From NCBI RefSeq assembly GCF_021049285.1, contig NZ_CP088017.1, positions 2,057,380 through 2,121,379 of the forward strand: 64,000 nucleotides of DNA. Reading direction: 5' to 3'. Numbering within the stretch: position 1 is the first letter of the stretch; each line of letters begins with the position of its first letter. The notes below the pieces were generated by a model that saw only the letters and a list, made by a program, of their open reading frames with translations, made no database searches and had not been told where the DNA came from. The position numbers and the translations under genes were made by a program. Source of the stretch: Ruania halotolerans (GTDB lineage: Bacteria > Actinomycetota > Actinomycetes > Actinomycetales > Beutenbergiaceae). This document shows positions 31,963-40,971 of the stretch, piece by piece.

Positions 31963-32964
31963 CTACGATCCGGGAGGCCGGACGCCACCGGACGCACGTC
32001 CCAACCGTGCAGCCACGTCGGCGGCACGATCGCCCAGATCAGGTGGCTCCAGCACCGTGAACTCATGACCGAGGAGCGCCACGTGCAGCAGCACGAAGTC
32101 CAGGTCGTCCGACCCGGCGCGCACCTCGCAGCGCTCGCCCGGCCGTTCGATCACGACGGCGGCACTCGCCGGGATCTGCCGCCGCACGGTCTCCGCCGGT
32201 GCCTCCACGAGGAACCGCGCCTGACGCCGGTACACCCGGCTGGTCACGCCGTCCTGGACGTAGGCGGCGGCATCGGGTGCCTCCCGCGGTGTGAACCGCC
32301 ATGTCCGGGCCGCCACGTCGGTCATTCGGTCCACCCGGAAGGTCCGCCAGTCGGACCGATCCAGGTCGTATGCGAACAGGTACCAACGCCGATCTGAGGT
32401 GACCAGCCGGTACGGCTCCACCCGTCGCGTAGCCCGTGCGCTATCGCTCGCACCTGCCCTAGGCGGGTACTCGAAGGCCACCTCCACGTGATCGCGGCAC
32501 GCTCGGGCCAGCACCATCAACACTGCCGGATCGACCGGTGATCGCCCACCGGTGAAGGACTCCACGGCACGACTCAGCGCCTGCACCTCCTGCCGGAGCC
32601 GGGTCGGCAGCACCCGGTCAAGCTTCGTCAACGCCCCGAGCGCGGAATCGTCGGTGCCGGTCACGCCGGCACCGGCACCCGCGAGCAGCGAGACGGCGAT
32701 CGCGATCGCCTCCGCATCGTCAAGCATCAGCGGCGGCAACTCCTGACCCGGTTGCAACCGGTATCCCCCACCGACCCCCTGGGCCGCCTCCACCCGGTAC
32801 CCGAGCTCACGCAAGCGCTCGACGTCGCGCCGGACCGTGCGCGTCGTGACGCTCAACCGCTTCGCCAACTCCGGGCCCGTCCATACCTGCCGCTGCTGTA
32901 GCAGACCGAGCAGGCTGAGCACTCGCTCCGTAGTCCCTCGCTCCTCAGCGCTTGCGACCTCCAT
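31963..32964 (-). CDS. WYL-domain transcriptional regulator (YafY type)
   Basis: A 333-residue regulator: N-terminal HTH_11 domain (TTERVLSLLGLLQQRQVWTG, LAKRLSVTTRTVRRDVERLR, GYRVEAAQGVGGGYRLQPG), a central WYL domain (VEPYRLVTSDRRWYLFAYDL, TFRVDRM) and a WCX C-terminal part. WYL domains sense small ligands or nucleic acid. ATG 32964 is chosen for the normal N-terminus. It is divergent from the DinB gene with 63 bases between, in which a 25-bp palindrome lies. Confidence 0.88.
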   Translation of the reverse strand: MEVASAEERGTTERVLSLLGLLQQRQVWTGPELAKRLSVTTRTVRRDVERLRELGYRVEAAQGVGGGYRLQPGQELPPLMLDDAEAIAIAVSLLAGAGAGVTGTDDSALGALTKLDRVLPTRLRQEVQALSRAVESFTGGRSPVDPAVLMVLARACRDHVEVAFEYPPRAGASDSARATRRVEPYRLVTSDRRWYLFAYDLDRSDWRTFRVDRMTDVAARTWRFTPREAPDAAAYVQDGVTSRVYRRQARFLVEAPAETVRRQIPASAAVVIERPGERCEVRAGSDDLDFVLLHVALLGHEFTVLEPPDLGDRAADVAARLGRASGGVRPPGS

Positions 32965-32984
32965 ACCGGAGCATCTTGCCAGAC

Positions 32985-33009
32985 ATAGCGGACCCAACCT
33001 GTCCGCGAT
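32985..33009. promoter_or_regulatory. Palindrome in the WYL/DinB divergent promoter region
   Basis: Arms ATAGCGGAC (32985-32993) and GTCCGCGAT (33001-33009) are complementary at eight of nine positions around a seven-base centre. It is placed between the two divergent starts and is the best candidate operator for the WYL regulator. Confidence 0.5.
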
Positions 33010-33027
33010 ACATCCCAGACTGTTCCC

Positions 33028-33603
33028 ATGAGATCAAACGAGCTGGACTGGAACCACCATCTCCGCGAGCAGATCGAATGGCACTGGGCGCATCACCTGC
33101 AGCCCCGCCTCGCCGACCTCACCGACGACGAGTACTTCTGGTCTCCCGTTCCGGATGCATGGAGCGTCCGGCCCCGCGGAACCTCGACCGCGCCGGTACA
33201 GGGGGGCGTGGGTGACTTCACCATCGACTTCGCGTTCCCCGAGCCCACACCGGCACCATTGACCACCATCGCGTGGCGGCTCGGGCACGTGATCGTCGGC
33301 GTCCTCGCAGCCCGGAACGCCGCACATTTCGGGGCCCCGCCTGCCTCCTACGAGTCCTGGGAGTACGCAGGCACAGGCGCGGCAGCCTTCGATCAGCTAC
33401 AGACCCAGCTGGATACCTGGCTGACCGGGGTGCGCAGCCTCAGCGCCGACGACCTCACAGTGCCCGTGGGCGACAAGGAGCCCTTCCCGGAGCTACCCAT
33501 GGCAGACCTGATCCTGCATATCCACCGCGAGTTGATCCATCACCTGTCCGAGGTCTGCCTGATGCGCGACCTGTACCGCCACACCCAGGGAGCACCCCAA
33601 TGA
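33028..33603 (+). CDS. DinB-superfamily protein
   Basis: A 191-residue four-helix-bundle protein of the DinB/YfiT type. It has DWNHHLREQIEWHWAHHLQP, the substrate segment LTDDEYFWSPVPDAWSVRP, and metal-ligand histidines in WRLGHVIVGVLAARN and LILHIHRELIHHLSEVCLMR. Members are metal-dependent thiol transferases or unknown. Divergent WYL regulators are often paired with DinB/VOC genes; regulation of this pair by it is inference. The stop overlaps the VOC start (ATGA). Confidence 0.85.
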   Translation: MRSNELDWNHHLREQIEWHWAHHLQPRLADLTDDEYFWSPVPDAWSVRPRGTSTAPVQGGVGDFTIDFAFPEPTPAPLTTIAWRLGHVIVGVLAARNAAHFGAPPASYESWEYAGTGAAAFDQLQTQLDTWLTGVRSLSADDLTVPVGDKEPFPELPMADLILHIHRELIHHLSEVCLMRDLYRHTQGAPQ

Positions 33604-34064
33604 GCCGCGAGTTTCAAGTGACCTTCGACGCCCACGACCCCGTGGCGCTCTCCTACTTCTGGCGCGAGGCATTGGCGGGGTACGTCCACCCCGCTCCCCC
33701 GGGCCGGGAGATTCCCGAGGGCACCGACCCGTTCAGCGTGTGGAATGAGTTCCTCGCCGAAATCGGCGTCCCCGAGTCCGAACGTCGTAGTAGCTCCGCG
33801 CTTGAGGACGCCGAGGGCAACGGGCCGCGCATCTTCTTCCAGCAGGTGCCTGAGGACAAGATCGCGAAGAACCGGATCCACCTCGACCTGCGTACCGCCC
33901 CCGGCCTCGAGGGCGACGAGCGGATGGCGGCACTGGAGGCAGAATGTGAGCGACTGGTCACGCACGGTGCTACGCGAGTGGAGCGGTTCGAGCCGGACCC
34001 GCCAATGAGCGGCGGATTCATCGTCATGACCGACCCGGAAGGTAACGAGTTCTGCCTCGACTGA
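33600..34064 (+). CDS. VOC-family protein
   Basis: A 154-residue VOC protein of the large actinobacterial subgroup: FQVTFDAHDPVALSYFWREA, GPRIFFQQVPEDKIAKNRIH, LDLRTAP, and GGFIVMTDPEGNEFCLD at the end. The final acidic residue position is kept (NEFCLD). The function is unknown; this subgroup is commonly called glyoxalase-like. ATGA overlap with the DinB gene. Confidence 0.85.
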   Translation: MSREFQVTFDAHDPVALSYFWREALAGYVHPAPPGREIPEGTDPFSVWNEFLAEIGVPESERRSSSALEDAEGNGPRIFFQQVPEDKIAKNRIHLDLRTAPGLEGDERMAALEAECERLVTHGATRVERFEPDPPMSGGFIVMTDPEGNEFCLD

Positions 34065-34071
34065 ACGAGAA

Positions 34072-34542
34072 TCACGGCCCCCAGCGCACCGCGTCGCTGC
34101 AGAAGGACGTCCCGACGGCGTCCCCCTCCAGACATGCGCCGTCCACCAGTTCGCGCTCCCCCAGCGCCTCGTCGAGCACGACCGTCATCGGCACTGCCGG
34201 ATTCCCTTGACAGTTCGCTGCGTCGAGTTCGAGCGGCTCCACGTCCACGGTCACCACCACCCGGTCGTCCTCGTAGGCCACCTGCGCCGGAAGTGGCTCG
34301 CCTGTGAACCCGGAGGCACAGTCCAGTCGGATGACCCCGATTGTCAGCACCCGATCCGGTGGATCGACGGCACCGGGGTCGGTGAGTTCCCACACCGCAG
34401 CGTCGCCGGAGCTGCTGCCACCCCCTGCCGCGGTGCTGGTGCCAGCACATCCGGACAGGACGAGCAAACCGATGGCTCCTAGTGCCCCAAGAGGCGCGCC
34501 ATGCTCGCCTCCTCGCGCAGGACGTCGCACCGTTGTCATCAC
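34072..34542 (-). CDS. Putative lipoprotein, unknown function
   Basis: A 156-residue secreted lipoprotein: basic N-terminus (RRPARGG), hydrophobic GAIGLLVLSGC with the lipobox cysteine near residue 32, then a Gly/Ser linker. The mature domain is beta-rich and has cysteine pairs (DCASG, ANCQG, ACLEG, FCSDA) that could form disulfides. No family recognised. GTG 34542 has AGGAGAGAGG eight bases upstream. A 13-base palindrome GTTCCGGCGGAAC (34572-34584) lies upstream. Confidence 0.7.
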   Translation of the reverse strand: MMTTVRRPARGGEHGAPLGALGAIGLLVLSGCAGTSTAAGGGSSSGDAAVWELTDPGAVDPPDRVLTIGVIRLDCASGFTGEPLPAQVAYEDDRVVVTVDVEPLELDAANCQGNPAVPMTVVLDEALGERELVDGACLEGDAVGTSFCSDAVRWGP

Positions 34543-34620
34543 GTTGACCGCCTCTCTCCTAGACGATCTATGTTCCGGCGGAACCGATCGTTACGCCGTC
34601 GAGGCGATCGAGGTGTGGAA

Positions 34621-37020
34621 TCAGGTGCTCGCGGCGGCCACATACTCCGCGAGGTGCTGCGCAGTCAGCGTCTCCTTGCCGGCCACCAACTCGGCCGGCG
34701 TGCCTTCGAAGACCACGCGGCCGCCGTCGTGCCCTGCGCCCGGACCCAGATCGATGATCCAGTCCGCATGCGCCATCACGGCCTGGTGGTGCTCGATCAC
34801 GATCACCGACTTGCCCGAATCCACCAGGCGGTCCAGCAGGCCCAGCAATTGCTCGACGTCGGCCAGGTGCAACCCGGTGGTCGGCTCATCGAGGATGTAC
34901 GTGGTGCCGCTCTTGGCGCCCATATGGGTCGCAAGCTTGAGCCGCTGCCGCTCTCCCCCGCTCAGGGTCGTCAACGGCTGCCCCACCTTGAGGTACCCGA
35001 GCCCGACGTCAGCCATCCGCTGCAAGATCGTGTGGGCCGCGGCCACCTTGGCGGCGTCGGAGCGGAAGAACTCCTCCGCCTGCGCCACGGACATCTCCAG
35101 CACCTCACTGATGTCCTTGCCGCCATCGGCCTTCGCCCCACCGAGGGTGTACTCCAGCACCGCGGCCTGGAACCGCTTGCCCTCGCACTCTTCGCATGGC
35201 GATTCCACTGTGTCCATGAAGCCCAACTCGGTGTAGATCACCCCGGCGCCCTTGCACGCCGGGCAGGCGCCCTCGGAGTTGGCGGAGAACAACGCGGGCT
35301 TGACGCCGTTGGCCTTGGCGAACGCCTTCCGGATCGGATCCAACAGTCCGGTGTAGGTGGCCGGGTTGGATCGCCGGGATCCCTTGATGGCGCCTTGGTC
35401 GATCGCCACCACGCCATCGAGCGGCGCCACGGACCCGTGGATCAAGGAGCTCTTTCCGGACCCGGCCACACCAGTGACCACCACCAGCACGCCTGTCGGG
35501 ATGTCCACGTCTACGCCCTGCAGGTTGTGTGAGGCAGCACCGCGCACCTCGATCACACCGGACGGCGATCGCACTTCGTCCTTGACGTGTACCCGATCAT
35601 CGAGGTGGGTCCCCGTGAGAGTGCCACTCTTGCGCAGGCCCTCGATGGACCCTTCGAAGACGATCTGGCCACCCTCACTGCCAGCTCGCGGCCCAATATC
35701 GACCACATGGTCGGCGATCGCGATGGCCTCCGGCTTGTGCTCGACCACGAGCACGGTGTTGCCCTTGTCCCGCAGCCGCACCAATAGGTCATTCATCCGA
35801 GCGATGTCGTGCGGGTGCAAGCCGATCGTTGGCTCGTCGAACACATAGGTGACATCCGTCAGGGAGGAGCCGAGGTGCCGGATCATCTTGGTTCGCTGCG
35901 CCTCACCACCGGAGAGCGTTCCGGCAGGACGGTCGAGAGAGAGGTAACCGAGCCCGATCTCCACGAACGAGTCCAGCAAGGCACCGAGACTGCCGAGCAG
36001 GGGTGCCGCTGATGGTTTGTCGAGATGTCCGATCCACGCGGCAAGATCGGTGATCTGCATCGCGCACGCCTCGGCGATGTTCACCCCATCGATCCTGGAG
36101 GACCGGGCGGTCTCGTTCAGTCGCGTGCCGTCACAGTCCGGGCAGATTCCGAACACGATGGCCCGCTCCACAAAGGCCCGGATGTGTGGCTGCATCGCCT
36201 CCACGTCCTTGGCGAGCATCGACTTCTGAATCTTCGGGATCAGCCCCTCGTAGGTCACGTTGATGCCGTCGACCTTGATCTTCGTCGGCGGCTTGTACAG
36301 GAGCGCGTCGCGCTCCTTCGTGGTGAAATCCTTGATCGGCTTGTCCGGATCGAAGAAGCCACAGCCGCGGAAGATCCGCCCGTACCAGCCGTCCATGGTG
36401 TATCCAGGGATGGTCAGTGCGCTGTCGTTGAGCGATTTGGTCTCGTCGTAGAGCTGACTCAGGTCGAAGTCGCTCACCGAGCCGCGCCCTTCGCACCGCG
36501 CACACATCCCGCCCTGGATGGCGAAGTCGCGGCGCTCTCTGATCTTCTCTCCACCGCGCTCGATCTCCACCGCTCCGGCGCCGCTGAGTGAGGCCACATT
36601 GAAGCTGAATGCCTGCGCTGACCCGATGTGTGGATCCCCCAGCCGGGAGAACAGGATCCGCAACATCGCGTTCGCGTCCGTGGCGGTGCCGACCGTCGAG
36701 CGCGGGTTGGCCCCCATCCGCTCCTGATCCACGATGATCGCGGTGGTGAGTCCGTCGAGCAGGTCCACCTCCGGCCGGTTCAACGTGGGCATGAACCCCT
36801 GCACGAACGCGCTGTACGTCTCGTTGATCATCCGCTGCGATTCGGCCGCGATGGTGCCGAACACGAGTGAACTCTTGCCCGAGCCGGACACACCGGTGAA
36901 CACGGTGAGGCGACGCTTCGGTATCTCGACGGAAATGTCCTGGAGATTGTTCACCCGGGCGCCCTGCACCCGGATCAGATCATGGGTGTCGGCCGGGTGC
37001 GGCTGGGCAGAAGTGGCCAT
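34621..37020 (-). CDS. UvrA2-type excinuclease ABC subunit A-like ATPase
   Basis: A 799-residue tandem ABC ATPase of the UvrA family. First module: Walker A GVSGSGKSS (43-51), zinc motif CARCEGRG, CPDCDGTR, signature LSGGEAQR and DEPTIGLHPHD. Second: Walker A GVAGSGKSS (about 510), CPACKGAG and CEECEGKRF, signature LSGGERQR, DEPTTGLHLAD. It is about 150 residues shorter than canonical UvrA and lacks most of the UvrB-binding insert, matching class II UvrA2/DrrC-type proteins linked to drug or damage tolerance. No uvrB or uvrC is nearby. A GAGGAG ribosome site is upstream of ATG 37020. Confidence 0.9.
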   Translation of the reverse strand: MATSAQPHPADTHDLIRVQGARVNNLQDISVEIPKRRLTVFTGVSGSGKSSLVFGTIAAESQRMINETYSAFVQGFMPTLNRPEVDLLDGLTTAIIVDQERMGANPRSTVGTATDANAMLRILFSRLGDPHIGSAQAFSFNVASLSGAGAVEIERGGEKIRERRDFAIQGGMCARCEGRGSVSDFDLSQLYDETKSLNDSALTIPGYTMDGWYGRIFRGCGFFDPDKPIKDFTTKERDALLYKPPTKIKVDGINVTYEGLIPKIQKSMLAKDVEAMQPHIRAFVERAIVFGICPDCDGTRLNETARSSRIDGVNIAEACAMQITDLAAWIGHLDKPSAAPLLGSLGALLDSFVEIGLGYLSLDRPAGTLSGGEAQRTKMIRHLGSSLTDVTYVFDEPTIGLHPHDIARMNDLLVRLRDKGNTVLVVEHKPEAIAIADHVVDIGPRAGSEGGQIVFEGSIEGLRKSGTLTGTHLDDRVHVKDEVRSPSGVIEVRGAASHNLQGVDVDIPTGVLVVVTGVAGSGKSSLIHGSVAPLDGVVAIDQGAIKGSRRSNPATYTGLLDPIRKAFAKANGVKPALFSANSEGACPACKGAGVIYTELGFMDTVESPCEECEGKRFQAAVLEYTLGGAKADGGKDISEVLEMSVAQAEEFFRSDAAKVAAAHTILQRMADVGLGYLKVGQPLTTLSGGERQRLKLATHMGAKSGTTYILDEPTTGLHLADVEQLLGLLDRLVDSGKSVIVIEHHQAVMAHADWIIDLGPGAGHDGGRVVFEGTPAELVAGKETLTAQHLAEYVAAAST

Positions 37021-37113
37021 CGGTGCGGTGTGCTCCTCGGTGAGTGCTGGACCCCGCGTGTGCAGGGAGGGGGTGCAAGTCCATGTGTACCGGACCGTGG
37101 GGACATTCGGGTC

Positions 37114-37572
37114 TCAGACGCTCCAGGAGCCGTCGCGCATGAGTGTGCGCCCGATAGTCTCGTCGGCCTCGCGCCACGCCTGGATCCGCGTGGGGCGCAG
37201 CACCAGGTAGACGTATCCCTCGCTCCCTCGAGGGTCCCAGTCGGCCTGTGCTGCGTAGACATCCGCAAGTGTGGGATCGCTACCGACGTCCGCCGTCCGC
37301 GTGAGCTCGAGGTCGATCATCACCACGTCCCGGGTGGGGCCGATCCCCACCCGGGCATGCGCAGAGGCGAGCAGATTGCGGGCGGTGCGGGAGCCGCCGT
37401 CGACGGCGATGATCACCTGATCGCCCGCCCAGACGATCGACAACGGCACCAGGTAGGGGTCGCCGTCTGGCGAGGCCGTGGCGACCCACCCGTCCAGTGC
37501 TGGAGTCTTCAGCGCGGCGAGAACGTCCGCCTTGCGCTGGGCGCCCGACCGGGGCCCCCGCTCGCGGCTCAC
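37114..37572 (-). CDS. Pyridoxamine 5'-phosphate oxidase-family protein
   Basis: A 152-residue split-barrel flavin-binding fold protein: GWVATASPDGDPYLVPLSIV, GSRTARNLLASAHARVGIGP, and VYLVLRPTRIQAWREADE. This branch includes F420- or FMN-dependent oxidoreductases as well as unknown proteins; the cofactor is not clear. GTG 37572 overlaps the VOC stop (GTGA), so the two are co-translated. Confidence 0.85.
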   Translation of the reverse strand: MSRERGPRSGAQRKADVLAALKTPALDGWVATASPDGDPYLVPLSIVWAGDQVIIAVDGGSRTARNLLASAHARVGIGPTRDVVMIDLELTRTADVGSDPTLADVYAAQADWDPRGSEGYVYLVLRPTRIQAWREADETIGRTLMRDGSWSV

Positions 37573-37979
37573 GCGCGCTGGTTGATGCGCAACAGGTTCC
37601 CTGAGGGATCCCTGAATGCGCAGTCGCGGACTCCGTACGGCTGGTCGGTGGGCTCCTGCAGCACGTCCGCACCGCTGGCTTGCAGCTTCTCGAACAATCC
37701 GTCCAGGTCGTCCGTAGCGAGAGTGAGTGCGGCGAAACTGCCTTTGGCGATCAGCTCGAGGATGGTGGCGCGCTCATCCTCGGTGATGCCTGGATCCGCG
37801 GCTGGCGGGGTGAGCACGATCGAGGTCTCCGGCTGATTCGGCGGACCGACAGTGATCCATCGCATGCCATCGAAGCCGACGTCCTGGCGGACCTCGAATC
37901 CGAGGGTGTCGCGATAGAAACCGAGGGCGGCCTCGGCGTCGGTGTGCGGGAGGAACGTGTAGTGAATCGTGATGTCCAT
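37569..37979 (-). CDS. VOC-family protein
   Basis: A 136-residue VOC protein: HTDAEAALGFYRDTLGFEVR in the first module, TLATDDLDGLFEKLQASGAD and VRDCAFRDPSGNLLRINQ in the second. Start ATG 37979 gives the typical MDITIHYTF N-terminus. It is upstream of and coupled to the PPOX gene and downstream of the AraC regulator gene on the same strand's opposite side (AraC start at 38440, same strand). Confidence 0.85.
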   Translation of the reverse strand: MDITIHYTFLPHTDAEAALGFYRDTLGFEVRQDVGFDGMRWITVGPPNQPETSIVLTPPAADPGITEDERATILELIAKGSFAALTLATDDLDGLFEKLQASGADVLQEPTDQPYGVRDCAFRDPSGNLLRINQRA

Positions 37980-38002
37980 GGCAGTCACACTAGGTGGAAC
38001 GT

Positions 38003-38440
38003 TCAGCGTGGCGCTTCTTGATTCCTGATCGGTCTGGCCACCTGCTTGACGATGCACGTGGGCAGGTCCACGGCGCCCTCACCGTCGGCGGCCCGGCGGC
38101 GATAGACGCTCGGTGGCATCCCCACCAACTCGGTGAATCTGGTACTGAATGTGCCCATCGAAGAACTCCCGACGGCGAAGCACACCTCGGTCACGGAGAG
38201 GTCGCCCCGCCTCAACAGCGCCATTGCCCGCTCGATCCGGCGCGTCATCAAGTACGAGTACGGGGACTCCCCGAACGCCTGCTTGAACTCGCGGCTCAGG
38301 TGCCCGGCCGACATGTGCACACCGGCCGCCAGGGCCGGCACGTCCAGTGGTTCGGCATACTCGCGGTCAATCCGGTCCCGCACGGTGCGCAGGAGCCGCA
38401 GGTCACGCAGGCGTTGCTCGACCGCAATGTCACCGTTCAC
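38003..38440 (-). CDS. AraC-family transcriptional regulator (HTH only)
   Basis: A 145-residue protein that is essentially the AraC DNA-binding domain: LRTVRDRIDREYAEPLDVPA, LAAGVHMSAGHLSREFKQAF (first helix-turn-helix), YLMTRRIERAMALLRRGDLS, and VTEVCFAVGSSSMGTFSTRF (second). No sensing domain. It ends 23 bases before the VOC gene start and so may be the first gene of AraC-VOC-PPOX, a common regulatory unit. Confidence 0.88.
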   Translation of the reverse strand: MNGDIAVEQRLRDLRLLRTVRDRIDREYAEPLDVPALAAGVHMSAGHLSREFKQAFGESPYSYLMTRRIERAMALLRRGDLSVTEVCFAVGSSSMGTFSTRFTELVGMPPSVYRRRAADGEGAVDLPTCIVKQVARPIRNQEAPR

Positions 38441-38521
38441 CCGACGATCGTGCCACGGCCGTGACGATCGCCGGCACGCAGCATGCGCTCCCCGACTAGC
38501 TCAGCGGCGTCGATCGCACGT

Positions 38522-38559
38522 ACCCTAGCGCTGCTATGCTGCACCCTAGCGGTTCTATG
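38522..38559 (+). promoter_or_regulatory. Two 17-bp direct repeats with a 21-bp period upstream of padR
   Basis: ACCCTAGCGCTGCTATG (38522-38538) and ACCCTAGCGGTTCTATG (38543-38559) agree at 15 of 17 bases and are 21 bases apart, two helical turns. Each contains TAGC-N3-(G/T)CTA, near-palindromic, and a -10-like TATG(C/T)(T/A). They directly precede the PadR start and are candidate autoregulatory PadR operators. Confidence 0.5.
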
Positions 38560-38572
38560 TATGGGAGGCGTC

Positions 38573-38962
38573 ATGGTCGGCACGTCCGCGGTTCACATCG
38601 ACAAGGATCTGGTGGCGGCTTCTGCCACTTCGCTGGTTCTGGGGATCCTCGCCCGGGAGGAGTCCTACGGCTACGCGATCCTCAAGCGTGTGCGCGAGTT
38701 GTCCGACGATCAGATGCAGTGGACCGACGGGATGCTCTACCCGCTACTGCACCGACTGGAACGGAACGCCCTGGTGACGGCGCAGTGGAGCGTTTCCGCT
38801 GAGGGACGCCGCCGGAAGCGGTATGCGATCACGCCACTGGGCCGCGAGGTCCTGGCCGAGCGGCAACGGCAGTGGGAGGTGGTCGCGGATGCGCTAGCCC
38901 AGGTCTGGCGCAGCGTTGAGGGCGGCCCAGCACGCCGCGGCGTCCCGGCTGGCGGTGCGTGA
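38573..38962 (+). CDS. PadR-family transcriptional regulator
   Basis: A 129-residue PadR regulator: LVLGILAREESYGYAILKRV, TDGMLYPLLHRLERNALVTA (winged helix with the GxLYPxLxRLE signature), RRKRYAITPLGREVLAERQR. GGGAGG lies four bases before ATG 38573; upstream in-frame residues are not PadR-like. The stop overlaps the start of the membrane protein that follows. PadR-HAAS gene pairs are common, with the PadR repressing the operon. Confidence 0.88.
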   Translation: MVGTSAVHIDKDLVAASATSLVLGILAREESYGYAILKRVRELSDDQMQWTDGMLYPLLHRLERNALVTAQWSVSAEGRRRKRYAITPLGREVLAERQRQWEVVADALAQVWRSVEGGPARRGVPAGGA

Positions 38963-40317
38963 TGGAGAGCCGGCACCCTGAGAACACTCTGAACACGCAC
39001 ATCGACATCTGGCGCGGACATCTGCTGCGCCGCCAAGCGATTGCTGCCGACGACGTGGACGAGATGGAGGACCACCTGCGTTCGCAGGTGAACGATCTCG
39101 TTCAGGCGGGCCTCACCGAGGACGAGGCGTTCCTGATCGCTGTGAAACGGATCGGCAACCTCGATGCCGTCTCGGCCGAGTTCGCCCGGGAGCACTCCGA
39201 GCGACTCTGGAAGCAGCTGGTCCTGGCCCCGGATGCGGACGGTGGTGCGGGGTGGCTCCCGCGGGAACTGGTCGTGGCGATGGTCCTCGGTGCCGGCGCC
39301 GGGCTGACAACTGTGGCTGGTGTGGCGTTGATCGACGACCCCTCAGTCATCGCGCGAAACGTTGGCCTGTTCACCGCCCCGTTCCTGATTGCCTACCTGG
39401 CGTGGAAGCGGCGATTGGGTGTGCTCACGATCGCACTGATCGCTGGTGTGTTCGCCGTCCTCGCCCTGGTGCTCAACCTGTATCCCTTCGAGCCCGGGGG
39501 CGACACCGTGATTCTGGCCGCGTTGCACACTCCGGTGGTGCTCTGGTCCCTCGTCGGGATCGCCTACATCGGAGGGAAGTGGGGCAGCCATTCTCGCCGC
39601 ATGGACTTGGTGCGGTTCACCGGTGAGTGGGCCATCTACCTCAGCCTCCTAGCGCTCGGGGGCGGGGTGCTGATCGGTCTCACGTTCGCCGTGCTCTCCT
39701 TGGTGGGAGCCGACCTCGAACCGGTACTGGAGAGCTGGATCCTCCCTCTCGCGGTTCCGGGAGCCGTACTGATCGCGGCGTGGCTCGTGGAGGCCAAACA
39801 GGACGTTGTGGAGAACATCGCACCGGTACTCACCCGCGTCTTCACTCCGTTGACCCTGGTGCTTGTCATGGTGACCCTTGCGGTGCTGCTGGCCGCCGGG
39901 GACCTTGCCGAGGTCGACCGTGAGCTGCTCATCCTGATGGACGCGATCCTCGTGCTCGTTCTTGCGCTGTTGTTGTACTCCCTCTCTGCCCGGGACCCGC
40001 TGGCTCGCCCGGGATTCTTCGATGCGCTCCTGCTGGCACTGGTCGGGGCGGCTGTGGTGGTGGATCTGGTTGCTTTGGTGGCCATGTTCACCCGGATCGC
40101 GGACTTCGGACTCAGCGCGAACAAGGTCGTTGCGCTGGGGCTGAACCTTCTCTTGCTGGTGCATCTGTCTGGGGCGGCGTGGTTCGCTCTCGGCATTCTG
40201 CGCCGGCGGCGACCGTTCGCCGCCCAGGCGGCCTGGCAGACGCGCTACCTGCCGCTGTACGGGATGTGGGCGGCGGCGGTGATCGCCGCAACGGGGCCGG
40301 TCTTCTCCTTCGCCTGA
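38962..40317 (+). CDS. HAAS-domain/permease-prefix membrane protein
   Basis: A 451-residue protein: N-terminal HAAS/permease-prefix domain (about residues 8-85; [40 protein letters not shown]) followed by about ten hydrophobic helices without permease motifs. HAAS domains accompany PadR regulators, as here. ATG 38962 follows the PadR stop in a TGATG junction; GTG 38959 is an alternative. Function unknown; a sensory or regulatory membrane role is inferred from the pairing. Confidence 0.75.
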   Translation: MESRHPENTLNTHIDIWRGHLLRRQAIAADDVDEMEDHLRSQVNDLVQAGLTEDEAFLIAVKRIGNLDAVSAEFAREHSERLWKQLVLAPDADGGAGWLPRELVVAMVLGAGAGLTTVAGVALIDDPSVIARNVGLFTAPFLIAYLAWKRRLGVLTIALIAGVFAVLALVLNLYPFEPGGDTVILAALHTPVVLWSLVGIAYIGGKWGSHSRRMDLVRFTGEWAIYLSLLALGGGVLIGLTFAVLSLVGADLEPVLESWILPLAVPGAVLIAAWLVEAKQDVVENIAPVLTRVFTPLTLVLVMVTLAVLLAAGDLAEVDRELLILMDAILVLVLALLLYSLSARDPLARPGFFDALLLALVGAAVVVDLVALVAMFTRIADFGLSANKVVALGLNLLLLVHLSGAAWFALGILRRRRPFAAQAAWQTRYLPLYGMWAAAVIAATGPVFSFA

Positions 40318-40463
40318 GCCTCGCGACGGCCGGGATCCTGTCACGACGACGGTCAGCAGATAGGAGCACGATCTGTTCACCCGAGCGGGCCGGAGTACCC
40401 GATGTCAGTGCGTCGAACTACTGTCGAAATCACCCAATGTCAGAACTGAAAGGGCCGCGACAG

Positions 40464-40901
40464 ATGCCAATGAGCCAGAACGTCCACTTCCTCACCCTCG
40501 CCACTCCCGATCTGGATGCCGCCCGCCGTTTCTATGTGGACGGCCTCGGCTGGAACGCGCTGCTTGACGTACCCGAGGAAATCCTGTTCTTTCAGATCGC
40601 GCCGGGGCTCCTGCTCGGTCTGTTCGACGCCGAGAAGTTCGATCAGGATCTGCAGCGTGGCAGCACCGTCCGCGAGGCGTCCGGCGTGACACTGGCGCAC
40701 AACGTCGACAGCGAGGACGCCGTCCGCAGCACAGTCGCGACGATGCGCGCAGCCGGTGGTGAGGTGCTCACCGAGCCGGCGCCGGGCGAGTTCGGAGGCA
40801 TCTTCCACGCGCACGTCGCCGATCCGAACGGAGTGATCTGGGAGATCGCGCACAACCCCGGCTGGTCCGTAGAGGCGGACGGCACCGTCCGTTTAGGCTG
40901 A
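40464..40901 (+). CDS. VOC-family protein
   Basis: A 145-residue VOC protein: [60 protein letters not shown], and [20 protein letters not shown]. Conserved metal-type residues are His in the first strand, Glu in WEIAHNP. ATG 40464 with AAAGGG upstream is chosen over ATG 40437. It is followed by a strong hairpin. Confidence 0.82.
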   Translation: MPMSQNVHFLTLATPDLDAARRFYVDGLGWNALLDVPEEILFFQIAPGLLLGLFDAEKFDQDLQRGSTVREASGVTLAHNVDSEDAVRSTVATMRAAGGEVLTEPAPGEFGGIFHAHVADPNGVIWEIAHNPGWSVEADGTVRLG

Positions 40902-40909
40902 ACGCCGCA

Positions 40910-40944
40910 CAGGTGGCCGTCCCGTCCGGCGGGAGGGCCACCTG
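40910..40944. terminator. Hairpin terminator between convergent VOC and lyase genes
   Basis: Arms CAGGTGGCC (40910-40918) and GGCCACCTG (40936-40944) pair perfectly; the interior CCCG/CGGG extends the stem. It sits between the convergent VOC and PcRGLX/YetA-type genes, so it probably works for both, although a T-run is absent on either side. Confidence 0.65.
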
Positions 40945-40971
40945 CGGCCTGGCAAGCGCAAGCCCGTCCGT

